Assembly: GCA_037157565.1 (NCBI GenBank)
Contig: JAZHRO010000063.1
Location: 89,866,001 to 89,930,000 of the forward strand
DNA length: 64,000 nucleotides
From: Thalassia testudinum
Taxonomy: Eukaryota; Streptophyta; Magnoliopsida; Alismatales; Hydrocharitaceae
Reading direction: 5' to 3'
Position numbers and translations under genes: made by a program. Shown here in pieces: positions 11,179-22,169 of the stretch. Within the stretch, counting starts at the first letter, position 1; every line of letters starts with the position of its first letter. The notes beneath the pieces were generated by a model. That model was not told the DNA's origin and did no database searches. It saw nothing but the letters and a program-made list of their open reading frames with translations.

Positions 11179-13881
11179 TGATGAGAGCCTCATCATAAGC
11201 CATAACTAGCTCATTTTGACCCAATAAAGAGAATAAAAGCTCCTACATAACCTAGAAGAAGGCCTAAATGAAGGAATAAGTATTCTGGGAAGAAAACATG
11301 AGATAAAGGTTAAAACTGTAATTTTACCATTACAACACATAAATGGGATTTCTCAGAGAAAAAACATAGGTCAAATGGTCTAAATGAAATAAAAAGTTGG
11401 TTGAGTCAATCAGAAATGGGTTTATGTGCAATCTAGGAATTAAATGACATTTGGTAACCCTAAAATAGAATCGCTTAGCTCAACAAGGTTCCAGTCAAGA
11501 TAAAAATAAAGTAAACCCTCTAAAATTCATGTAAAAATATCCTCTAGGGTTTAGAACATTCAAATTGACCTTTGGAACCTAGTTTGACCTAGATTAGGGT
11601 CCTAGCTCATTAATTGACCTAATTTAGGTTTTTACTCAAAATGTCCAGGTTAACGGGGTCAAACCTAAAATCCAACTTCACCATTGGATTCCTTAGGTCC
11701 AAATTAGGTTTGTACCAAAATTTGGACCTAAGGGGAGGTCATCTTGACCTAATTTGCAATTTAGTACACCTAAATCATATTTTGGTCCCTAACTTTTGAA
11801 AATCATCACAGAGAACCCCCTAACTTCCTCGCCAACCTTTAAATCAGGTCCTTTCGCCATTATTGGGGCAGAATCCTTCTCCGGCGAGGATTAGAGAGGG
11901 AATACTCTCGGATTCCTCAGAGATCCCCTCCCAGAAATGGAAGGGAGATTCTCTGAGGAATTTCCTTCCATCTGAGGCCAGTCATGATCCCTGATTTGAT
12001 CCCAATCTCTCATGCGAACACACGAGGGATTTGGGTATCCACCCACTTTCCTTCTCCGGTGAGCCGTCGGAGACAAAGGCGTGCCCTCTAAGCTCTGAAC
12101 ACACGGCCCAATGCCTATAAAAGAGCCCCCAAACCCGGCCGCTCATTTTCAGCTAGACCTGGCTGAGGTTTCACCACAGATTTGTCTCTTCCTTCCCGGC
12201 CAGGGTACACAGTGAGCTCCGGCGAGCTTTCTTTCCTTTCCTCTTTGCTCTGCCACAAAACCAGTGGCGGAGACTTCTTCCTGATTCTCCTCCTCGTCGC
12301 GCAATACCGGCGCACGCTGCCTCAGACTCGTCGTCACCGTCGTCCTCCCTCCACTGGGCATCTTCTTCTCCGGCGACAGCAGGTATGGCTGCCTGCCTCT
12401 CCACCCCCTTCGTCCCTACAATTAGGTTAGAACTACTCCACAACTTCCCCTCTTTCTTTTCCCCATTCTATTTCAATCGATTTCCCCTCGACAATGCCTG
12501 TCCACCTTCATCTTCCATCCCTCCGGCAACCCTCCGGCGAGTTGCCCCCGTCGATCCGCCGCTCCACACAACTCGCAAACCTACCTAAAGGCTCCGCCTC
12601 ATCACGCTGAACATCCTCCGCCCACCCACTGCCGCTCTACACTCACTCAATGCACCCCCGATCACACCTACCTCTCTGGTCACAGGCCGACCTAGGCACG
12701 CACGCCTAGGCCGTCCCGCGACTTGCTACACCTTGCACCACCTTTGTCGTGCCACGGCGAAGGTCTCCTGGTAGTTTGATTAGGCCGAGAGGCTGTATTC
12801 ATGTCTGACAGGTTTTGAGCGCAGCCGCCATTAACGACGGGTGAAGCAGCTTCCAAACAGGCTCCAGGCTCTGGGGTTCCAGGACTTCAGCTGCTGTGGA
12901 TTGGGGTGAGTTGCATGAAGACAGCCAGCTAGCAAGCAAAGGGAGTCGAGGCCGCAGTTGAGGAGATTGCGAAGAGTCTTCCTGCAGGCGCGCGCGAGAA
13001 GAGAGAGCCAGATAGTCCCACATCGTAAGATTACAGCGCGCCGCAGTGGTTTAAAGTGATTTTGTGCATACAGCTCTTCGCCTCCGAATGCACCTGGGGT
13101 GAGGTTTCGCACCCCATCACACGCCCCATCCGCGGTTTCACCTCACGGACCCGGCGGATCCGACCCTATACACCACCCGCACATACCTCGCGTACCATAC
13201 ACGCCGGTATGCCTGGTCCCGGGTACGCAACCTGACCCATTAACCCGGCTCTGGGAGAGCTACCTGTGAGCGGTTTGCAGAGAGAGAGAGACACGCACGG
13301 GTAGAGGGAGGGATAGGTTTTGCTTCCCCCTTGTGTATAGGCGAGCGGAGTGCCGAAGAAGAAGCTGACACTTAGCCGCAGGGAGGAGAAACAAGAAGAA
13401 ACTCTGAAGAAGAGGCTGAGCAAGGTAGAAGAAGAAGAAAGGCTGCAGAGAAGTACAACAGAGCCAAGGCAGAAGAAACCTTCGCAGAAGAGACTGCAGA
13501 AAAAGAAGAAGAGAGGCCAAGACAGAAACCAAAGAAGAAGACCAAGGAAGAAGAAGAAGCAAAGGCAGAAGAGAGACTGCAGAGAAAGAAGAAGAACAAT
13601 CAAAGGAGGAAAATACTTTTAAGACGTCTAATCACAAGATTAGAAGTCCAATTTTACTCTTTTGCCTGGATTACTTTTTAAATGCATTTGAATTAAACTT
13701 TTGAGTAAATTAGAGTGTTCAATTACATTTGAGATTAGTAGTAAATTCCGATTGCTCCCTGTGTTCGACCTCGGATACTCCGGTTTTCGAGTAATAAAAA
13801 CTTTTATTTGTTGACGACGCTTGATCACCTATACTACGACGCAATAACTGTTAAAACACGATCGAGTCAGGCGCGTCAACA
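11179..13881 (+). repeat. Element A 5' LTR
   Basis: U3 runs from 11179 to the TATA box at 12116 (CCTATAAAAGAGCC). The transcribed part is very long (about 1.75 kb) and contains a donor-like CAGCAG|GTATGG at 12383, a GAAGAA-rich run (13340-13600), the hairpin 13623-13648 and CTCCCTGTGTTCGACC at 13755-13770. An AATAAAA run at about 13792 could serve in poly(A) addition. Open frames on both strands of the GAAGAA run are compositional. Confidence 0.9.
12116..12122 (+). promoter_or_regulatory. TATA box of element A (5' LTR)
   Basis: TATAAAA in the context ATGCCTATAAAAGAGCC, with the same box at 19253-19259 in the 3' LTR. The family-A LTR remnants at the window start are too decayed to show it. 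Confidence 0.75.
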
Positions 13882-13884
13882 TTT

Positions 13885-13902
13885 TGGCGCCATTGCCGGG
13901 GA
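13885..13902 (+). other. Primer binding site of element A (tRNA-Asp)
   Basis: TGGCGCCATTGCCGGGGA, three bases after the LTR end. One base departs from a perfect complement of the usual plant tRNA-Asp 3' end. This is the best preserved primer site in the window. Confidence 0.9.
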
Positions 13903-13939
13903 GCAACGTGCAATTTATCACTAGTCTCTACATTCTTTT

Positions 13940-13991
13940 TATCATATTGAACACTAACTTGCCCTACTTTGCTTCGTTGTGATCTTGCAGG
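13940..13991 (+). promoter_or_regulatory. Splice-acceptor-like leader motif of element A
   Basis: A branch-like CACTAAC (about 13950) is followed by a T-rich tract and TTGCAG|GT at 13985-13992. The CAG lies 105 nt after the primer-site start. Equivalent sites lie 97-109 nt after the primer in B (21060, decayed), D (27683), E (44626) and G (60232). It may accept a splice from the LTR; a packaging or other RNA signal is also possible. Confidence 0.5.
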
Positions 13992-15076
13992 TATTTCACG
14001 AGAAAATCCCTCTCGCAAGTCAACCACTCCAGGGCAGGTAATTTCTTTTCTTCCTTAAACCATCCCCTAATCCTGAAAAGACAAAAGGAAGAAAATCAAT
14101 TTAGGAATCAATTGCCTTCTTTATATAGTAATCACCATCTTTAAGGCAAACATTTCCTAATTTTGCAAAAATTTTTTAATTCTTCTTGAATTTGGAGTGA
14201 TTTTTTTAGATTCTATCCCACAAATTCATGTGCCTAATAGAAATAACGCTTAATCTCTACGGACAACACACTTCTTGCTTTTAAGTCTAAAGAGAATTTC
14301 TGTGAAAAAGAAAAATGGATTGGAAATAGAACCAAATTAGGATTTCTACATAGGATCTTGGAGTGTTAGTCACACATGCCTGCATAAAAGGAAATAAACC
14401 TTCCCGCATCAGTGTGTCACCCAAGACCTTGATTGAAGTAATCTAAACAAGACAAACCCTAAAGAAAAAGAAGCTCTAAAATTACTTGAATCTTAAAATT
14501 TTTGGACCTAATAACCTGGGAGTCAAATCAGGGTGATCTCTAGGCTCCAAACCTAGAATCATTCTGCCATCTATAGGACAGGTCAGGTGAAGTTGACCCC
14601 TTGGGTTAACCAACCTCTAAATTAGGTCACAACATCAAACTATCTAACGTTCAAGTGAGACCCTAAATCACCTTTGAAATAAAAGTGGTAGACTTAAGAG
14701 GTCAAGGTCCCCATTCTGGTGTACCTGGAATCTCAATGACAAGAGAGGTCGGGTGGGGGAAACCCTGTAACCCGTGGGGACGCTCTACCATGTAGGGGTC
14801 TTTGCGGGACTCTCCCTCTCTGGCTTCCTAGGTAATTCTCAGGTGGACGACTTTCTGATCTAGGGGTACCATCCGCCCCGAACCTCCATAGTCATCCAAA
14901 CATCTTTGGGTGTCTTGATTGGGTCAAAAACACCTCCAGTCCCTCATCTTTTCTCTTTAGAGCACACACACATTTTTAGTGGGAATCGTTATTCAGATCT
15001 GATCGCTTCATAACTTGATTATACATCTTGATTCAAACTCTGATTCTACATCTGGATTCCACCACCTGATCCAAAT
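13992..15076 (+). other. Element A leader, no gene seen
   Basis: About 1.1 kb of mostly AT-rich sequence between the acceptor-like site and the reading frame. No gag similarity was noticed. The length (about 1.2 kb from primer to ATG) equals that in B, D and E. Confidence 0.6.
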
Positions 15077-16639
15077 ATGCAGCCAAACCACTTAGGACCA
15101 CCATTCAAGAAACCTGAATATCAGAGATCCATGAGAAATAAAATGATTGAGGATTCCCTGAAATTCTATGAAAAAGAAGAAACCTCAACACCAGTAGGAA
15201 ACATTTAGGTTGATGTCCCAACAACCACAACCTTTATCATAACTTGTGCCTAAGTACTATTAGCAGAAGCCACAAAAGGATCAACCTGTGACTTGATCAT
15301 TACTGCATACATTGAGATAGAAAAACTGCACAATCTTGAATACCTTCAATGTATGACAAATCCTCGACTTTGGAAGCAACACCAAGATAGTCTTGAAAAA
15401 CGGGAAGAGATAATGAGATTAGTAAAACAAGTTATTGACCAGAAATACCCGTATATACCACAAACAGAGGATGAACCATCTTGGGAAAACATTGAGGATA
15501 AATCTGATCTCGGGTTTGAGGCACAAAATGGTTGTGGATTCCCAACCCAAATAGAATACAATGGGCATGATATTGAAGAAGGTTGGGAAGCTCCAAATGC
15601 AGGAAAATACCATGATGAGCCCATTCTAGAATCCCAAAACTCCTGCAAGAATGAGAGTAGAACTAAACCTCTCGAGGGTGTAAATTCCATCCCTTATTCT
15701 GATAAGGTGACCCTCGAAGGTTATTCAGACCTAGATTCTAGTAATTCAACCCACATCCTAAGCCTAGAACCTAGATCGGAAACATATTTTGAAGATTTCA
15801 AGGCCCCAGATGAAGAAGATCAATCTTTCAATGAAGAATATAATTTTGGGCCTCGATTTGATGAATATCCCTCGCCAGCATCCTTAGAGGAACTAATCGA
15901 TTTTTCGAAAGTCATGCCAATCTACAACACAGAAATCGAGGAGTTGGACGAGTGGGGTTTCAATTGGGTCTGCCCTACTAGCTTAGAACCTGAGCCTCTA
16001 CCAAATAGGGACATCTTTTTAAGCTCAGAATTCACATTTAGGCTAGACCCCAATCAGGCTGCTGAATCTACAACATATGATTTATTCTATGGTGGTGAAA
16101 CTCACAATCTGGAATCTCATTCAAATTTTGATTTTCGTAAACTCTTCGACGATTTCGAATCTGACCATAACATCGGAGAAAATCTGCTTCCTGATTATAA
16201 CAAGCCAATTTTCTTTGAAGCCACCTGCTCCACATATACAGAACCAATCAAAACCCGTTCTCTACCCCGACCCACAACCGGACTCAATTTATATTCTGAT
16301 TCACCTCTCACTGAGCCGTTTGCAGATGATTTAACTCCATATCTATATTGGGTATCGGGCATTAATCAGACCGAAAAACAGGAGCCAACATTCTTTGATC
16401 ACCCCTGTAGGGATTCCACACCTTACATTGATTATTTTTCGGAACCCTACTCTGACCAAGCTGAGTCGACTCAGCCTAAACCCAAGTTTTCACTTCCATA
16501 TCCATTAGAACTTCATTGCATATGGTGGGTTCCGCATCTGTTGATCTACATCATCAACCCACCAGACTTATTGGGTTTTGGCTGCATCATCAGCCGACTG
16601 ATCTTAACAAGCACCTGGTTGGACCAACCAGGCTCTTAA
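15077..16639 (+). pseudogene. Element A acidic reading frame, unknown family
   Basis: I do not recognise this protein. One frame runs from ATG 15077 to the stop at 16639, about 520 codons, with in-frame stops only near 15207 and 15251. After those it is open for 448 codons. The product is strongly acidic and rich in Glu, Asp, Ser, Pro and aromatic residues, with runs such as APDEEDQSFNEEYNF. The C-terminus is more hydrophobic (IWWVPHLLIYIINPPDLL). No zinc knuckle, DLGAS protease motif, YADD or integrase signature is seen. It occupies the slot where relatives D and E carry gag-PR. It could be a captured host sequence or a highly diverged structural protein. Confidence 0.6.
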
Positions 16640-16952
16640 TCAAGGTTCTTGTTTTACAAAATTTTGCTGATTTGACCACTCCCTCTCCACCCCATTTTTC
16701 ACTCGGCTGAAGGCATTAAATTTAGCGCTTAACGGGAGGCAACCCGTCATCCCAAAAATAGAGACCCGTCTGATTATCTATCTGTACTCCACATCCATTA
16801 CACCTTGAGTTCAGCCTTAGATAGTTGATCCCACCTCTGGTACACGTATCAGAGCTTGAAATCGTTTGCATCAGTCATTTTCGACTCATTCACCCACCCG
16901 ATGTATCCTGTTCTAAGTCCCTGACCTCAACACTATTTCACACCCTCCGTTT

Positions 16953-16990
16953 ACAATGAGGACATTGCAAAACTTAGGCATGGGGGGGTG
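16953..16990 (+). other. Internal polypurine-like motif of element A
   Basis: AATGAGGACATTGC, then TTAGGCATGGGGGGGTGA. It lies 314 nt after the reading frame and 1.3 kb upstream of the true PPT. The same motif occurs after the frame in B, D and E. A G-run like this could prime plus-strand synthesis internally. Confidence 0.7.
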
Positions 16991-18278
16991 ATAAAGTGCA
17001 TACATACAGAACCAAGAAAAAAGTCAGGAGTCTCACACACAAAAAAATTTGCATATGTCAAAAACACAAAAAATTGAAAAATTATGAAAAAGAACAAAAA
17101 ATGGGGGAGGAAATTTTGTGAGCCACATATTCATAAGGAGAAAAAGAGAAAAAATGACAAAAGGAGCACAAAATGAAAAAAGAAAAAGAAATAGTCATTA
17201 GTAAAAGATTAAGGAATTAACTGAAGTTCTAGACCAGATCAAGAAAAGAAATAAAAGAAAAGTGCTAAGGAGACATAACAAGAGATTAGCGGGAACGCTG
17301 GTCTTAGGCCTCTTGGGCTAGATTCTGTAGCTTAAAAATTCACGTATCCCCTAAAATTTGGATAATCCTCAAGAGGTTGAGGAAAATGCGAAGCTTAAGT
17401 ATTAGGTCTAAGGCTTAGGAAGTATTCGGCCTTGTTAACTGACCTCCGGTTTGGGGGATTCGGTAACCTAAGCACCCCAAATTCACACACAGTCTGGTTC
17501 AGTGCGCATAAATATCCAAACCACGCAAAAGTGTTTAATGTTCTAAAAAAGACACCTAGATTAGGAGCGGCCAATCAACACAAGTTGATTTAGACGAGTT
17601 CCCGACGCGGAGAGGCTGAAAATTCCCCTTGAAGATGCATAACAACATATCATCTCCTCGGTGCTTGTCTCTTAGGATATTTAAATATCCTACTGGGGGC
17701 ATGTAAGCACTCTGCTGGTTCAGATACCATGGGTGGCATTATCACGAAGTGTCGATCGCCAGGATCTGAATTCAGCCATGGAACACCATGGGCGGGATTA
17801 TCTCAAAATCTCGAAAGCCAGGGTTCTTGGGGTTTCCATGGGCGGGATTATCTCGAAATCTCGAAAGCCAAGGACCCTTGAGGATTGATGATGGGGATGA
17901 GGAATCCGATACAGACCGTGTTGAGAAGCTAATCCGAAGCTAGAAATAAAAAGAAAAGAGAGAGAAAAGTTTTCCAAACAAATAAATCCTCTATCTCTTT
18001 TACAAAAATGCACTGCAAACTGAACTTAGGCTAAGAATGTCTCAAGCATGGGTGTTTTAACCGCAGAGTCCAACAAACCCTAGGTTAGTTTCTGTGGGCC
18101 TTAGAAACCTTTGCGGAGGATTGAGGCTAAAGCATGTCAGGTCCGAAGTTTGGTTGGTACTTGAATACCTCTAGGCCTATTATCGTCATTCCGACCTAAT
18201 CACAAAAGAAAAAGAGAAGCACTTATCATAATTGATGACAGACACTTAGGGTCTAGAATGGAAGTTAAAACCTTGAAA
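16991..18278 (+). other. Element A noncoding tail
   Basis: It opens with A-rich, GAAAAA-type sequence (17010-17280). At 17730-17880 three imperfect repeats start CCATGGGYGG and run into TTATC...CGAAAGCCAGG, with starts near 17730, 17789 and 17836. No open frame is supported. It is transcribed as part of the element. Confidence 0.65.
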
Positions 18279-18316
18279 TTTTGCTAAGGGACTAGCAAAA
18301 GCTAGGCATGGGGGTA
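18279..18316 (+). other. Hairpin and polypurine tract of element A
   Basis: TTTTGCTA-AGGGAC-TAGCAAAA (18279-18300) is a perfect 8-bp stem with a 6-nt loop. It is followed by GCTAGGCATGGGGGTA and then the 3' LTR at 18317. The G-run is the expected plus-strand primer. B and E have the same arrangement. Confidence 0.75.
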
Positions 18317-21014
18317 TGATGAGAGCCTCATCATGAGCCATAACTAGCTCATTTTGACCCAATAAAGAGAATAAAAGCTCCTACATAACCTAGTAGAAGG
18401 CCTAAATGAAGGAATAAGTATTTTGGGAAGAAAACATGAGATAAAGGTTAAAACTGCAATTTTACCATTGCAGTACATAAATGGGATTTCTCAGAGGCAA
18501 AACATAGGTCAAATGGTCAAAATGAAATAAAAAGTGGGTTGAGTCAATCAGAAATGGGTTCATGTGCAATCTAGGAATTATATGACATTTAGTAACCCTA
18601 AAACAGACCCGCTTAACTCAACAAGGTTCCGATCAGGATAAAAATCAAGTAAACCCTCTAAAATTCATGTAAAATATCCTCTAGGGTTTATAACATTCAA
18701 ATTAGCCTTTGGAACCTAGTTTGACCTAGATTAGGGTCCTAGCTCATTAATTGACCTAATTTGGATTTTTACGTAAAATGTCCAATTAAAAGGGGTCAAA
18801 CCTAAAATCCAACTTCACCATTAGATTCCTTAGGTCTAAATTAGGTTTTTACCAAAATTTGGACCTAAGGGGAGGTCATCTTGACCTACTTTGCAATTTA
18901 GTACACCCAAATCACATTTTGGTCCCTAACTTTTGAAAATCATCACAGAGAGCCCCCTAACTTCCTCGCCAACCTTGCAATCAGGTCCTTTCACCATTAT
19001 TGGGGCAGAATCCTTCTCCGGCGAGGATTAGAGAGGGAATACTCTCTGATTCCTCAGAGATCCCCTCCAAGAAATGGAAGGGAGATTCTCTGAGGAATTC
19101 CCTTCCATCTGAGTCCAGTCATGATCCCTGATTTGATCCCAATCTCTTATGCGAACGCACGAGGGATTTGGGTATCCACCCACTTTCCTTCTCCGGTGAG
19201 CCATCGGAGACAAAGGCGTGCCCTCCAAGCTCTGAACACACAGCCCAATGCCTATAAAAGAACCCCCAAACCCGGCCGCTCATTTTCAGCTTGACCTGGC
19301 CGAGGTTTCACCTCAGATTCATCTCTTCCTTCCCGGCCAGGGTACCCAGCGAGCTCCGGCGAGCTTTCTTTCCTTTCCTCTTCTCTCTGCCACAAAACCA
19401 GTGGCAGAGACTTCTTCCTGATTCTCCTCCACATCGCGCAATACCCGCGCACGCTGCCTCAGACCCATCATCGCCGCCGTCCTCCCTCCACTGGGCATCT
19501 TCTTCTTCGGCGACAGCAAGTACGGCTGCCTGCCTCTCCACCCCCTTCGTCCCTACAATTAGGTTAGAACTACTCCATAACTTCCCTTCTTTCTTTTCCC
19601 CATTCTATTTCAATTGATTTCCCCTCGACAATGCCTGTCCACCTTCATCTTCCATCCCTCCGGCAACCCTCCGGCGAGTTGCCCCCGTCGATCCGCCGCT
19701 CCACACAACTTGCCAACCGACCCAGAGGATCCGCCTCATCACGCTGAACATCCTCCGCCCACCCACTGCCGCTCTACACTCACTCAATGCACCCCCGATC
19801 ACACCTACCTCTCCGGTCACAGGCTGACCTAGGCACGCATGCCTAGGCCGTCCCGCGACCTGCTACACCTCGCACCACCTTTTTCGTGCCACGGCGAAGG
19901 TCTCCCGGTAGTTTGATTAGGCTGAGAGGCCGTATTCATGTCTGACAGGTTTTGAGCGCAGCCGCCATTAACGACGGGTGAAGCAGCTTCCAAATAGGCT
20001 CCAGGCTCCGGGGTTCCAGGACTTCAGCTGCTGCGGATTGGGGCGAGTTGCATGAAGACAGCTAGTTAGCAAGTGAAGGGAGTCGAGGCCGCAGTTGAGG
20101 AGATTGCGAAGAGTCTTCCTGCGGGCGCGCGCGAGAAGAGAGAGCCAGATAGTCCCACATCGTAAGATTACAGCGCGCCGCAGTGGTTTAAAGTGATTTT
20201 TTGCATACAGCTCTTCGCCTCTGAATGCACCTGGGGTGAGGTTTCGCACCCCATCACACGCCCCGTCCGCGGTTTCACCTCACGGACTCGGCGGATCCGA
20301 CCCGATACACCACCCGCGCATACCTCGCGTACCATACACGCCGGTACGGCTGGTCCCGGGTACACAACCTGACCCGTTAACTCGGCTCTGGGAGAGCTAC
20401 CTGTGAGCAGTTTGCAGAGAGAGAGAGACACGCATGGGTAGTGGGAGGGATAGGTTTTGCTTCCCCCTTGTGTACAGGCGAGCGGAGGGCCGAAGAAGAA
20501 GCTGACACTTAGCCGCAGGGAGGAGAAACAAGAAGAAACTCTGAAGAAGAGGCTGAGCAAGGTAGAAGAAGAAGGCTGTAGAGAAGTACAGCAGAGCCAA
20601 GGCAGAAGAAACCTTCGCAGAAGAGACTGCAGAAAAAGAAGAAGAGAGGCCAAGACAGAAACCAAAGAAGAAGACCAAGCAAGAAGAGGAAGCAAAGGCA
20701 GAAGAGAGACTGCAGAGAAAGAAGAAGAACAATCAAAGACGGAAAATACTTTTAAGACGTCTGATCACAAGATCAGACGTCCAATTTTACTCTTTTGCCT
20801 GGATTACTTTTTAAATGCATTTGAATTAAACTTTTGAGTAAATTAGAGTGTTCAATTACATTTGAGATTAGTAGTAAATTCCGATTGCTCCCTGTGTTCG
20901 ACCTTGGATACTCCGATTTTCGAGTAATAAAAACTTTTATTTGTTGACGACGCTTGATCACCTATACTACGACGCAATAACTGTTAAAACACGATCGAGT
21001 CAGGCGTGTCAACA
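18317..21014 (+). repeat. Element A 3' LTR
   Basis: 2,698 bp, colinear with the 5' LTR. TATA at 19253, donor-like site at about 19520 (GCAA|GTACGG), purine-rich run 20480-20730, and CTCCCTGTGTTCGACC at 20888-20903. Differences from the 5' copy are single substitutions and small indels in the GAAGAA run. Confidence 0.9.
20756..20781 (+). other. GACGTC hairpin in element A 3' LTR
   Basis: GACGTCTGATC and GATCAGACGTC form a perfect 11-bp stem around ACAA. In the 5' LTR (13623-13648) the arms read GACGTCTAATC and GATTAGAAGTC. One G-C pair is replaced by A-T on both sides and one mismatch is present. Confidence 0.65.
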
Positions 21015-22169
21015 ATCCCTATTTGTTTCTATTCATTGATCTATCATTCTTTCATGCGAGGTACGTTCTAGAGGAAGAGGAACACACGAGGGATGCTCGT
21101 CACCTTGGTGGACCTTGTTGCCACCTCGAGGATAATCGTGTGTGCATGTGGGCCTTGATCCTATGTGCGTGGAGGGAGGATTGGCGACTGAGGGCCTATT
21201 TGCTTCTTTTATTTTTAGATTAGGCTAGATAGACATTAGATATTTAAATTTCTGTCTTGTGGACCTGTGTTGGGCATTTTTGGGAACTTGTTCCCAGTGT
21301 TTTTATTGCTTATCTATCTTGTATACAGGAGTGTATTTTTGGGAGTGTGTTTCCATTTTATTTAGATTATAGGTTTATTTGAATGGTTAGAACTGCATGT
21401 TAGTTAGTAGCTACTTAGATTAGATTGGGTTTGTTTGCTTATTATTAAAAAAAAATTCCAAGCCGCCTGCTAGAAGCTGCATATCTATAGGGCGACCATA
21501 TAGGATTGTTTGAGCAACATCTAGTGTTTCTTTCTGCATTGTAGACATCTTGCATGAAGAAAGCTAGAGTAAGGTATGTCTTCTCTTTAGCATCAATTAC
21601 CTGTCATGCATCTGCATTGGACTTAAATTCAAGACTACTAAAGTGTTTGATTCCAACTAATTCAGTGGTCACTTTTAAGAAATTGAGATTGCTAAGAGGT
21701 TGGACCTTAAAATCAGTGACTTTAAATTTTGTGCAAAAGGATTTGATTAGGGGATTTGAAATTATAAAACGCGTATGTGTGTTGCACACTCAAGACACTG
21801 TGCACATCACACATAAGGTCACTAGGAATTTTCTACCTCTCCTCTTTGCACCACAAGGGAAGTTAGCTGGAAATCAACAAGCCTATCCACCAAGTTACTT
21901 TGGTTCCTCATGCGTGGGCTCGATTCGAGACTTCCATCTCTTGTGAGTAGGTTGTAGGTGGCAATGAAGGTTGGCCTAGGAAGCATAACTCTTGCAAAAC
22001 TTGTTTGGCCACCAACTGAATAATTAATTCTAAGACCTAGAATCTACTAAAAGCAAATCCCACTGTATTTGCGTTTGTTTTGGCAGTGGTAGAGCTCTCT
22101 AGGAAGTTTCTGGTTTTAATCTGATTTCTTCAAGTCCTAAGAGAGTTAAACCTATTTGGCTTAAAAGAA
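21015..22169 (+). other. Element B leader (right part)
   Basis: It starts with the ATCCC duplication of A and continues the B leader from 11178. ATGCGAG|GTAC at 21055-21064 is the decayed counterpart of the acceptor-like site. No gag similarity and no convincing gene up to 22170; open stretches (21023-21223, 21554-21946) are without motifs. Confidence 0.6.

Larger units (their letters stand above)
11179..21014 (+). mobile_element. Element A: complete non-autonomous Athila-like element
   Basis: Two LTRs of 2,703 and 2,698 bp (11179-13881, 18317-21014) start TGATGAGAGCC and end GTCAACA. Perfect ATCCC duplications lie at 11174-11178 and 21015-21019. The internal region is 4,435 bp, with an Asp primer site, a long leader, one large reading frame without gag, PR, RT or IN motifs, an internal G-rich motif, a tail, a hairpin and a PPT. 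Autonomous Athila elements usually need several more kilobases for pol. The LTRs look much more alike than those of B, fitting later insertion. Confidence 0.9.

Noticed and set aside
13166..13622. Leu/Phe-rich and Lys/Glu-rich frames on opposite strands
   Set aside because: Both are by-products of the GAAGAA run in the LTR of A; the same pair appears in the 3' LTR.
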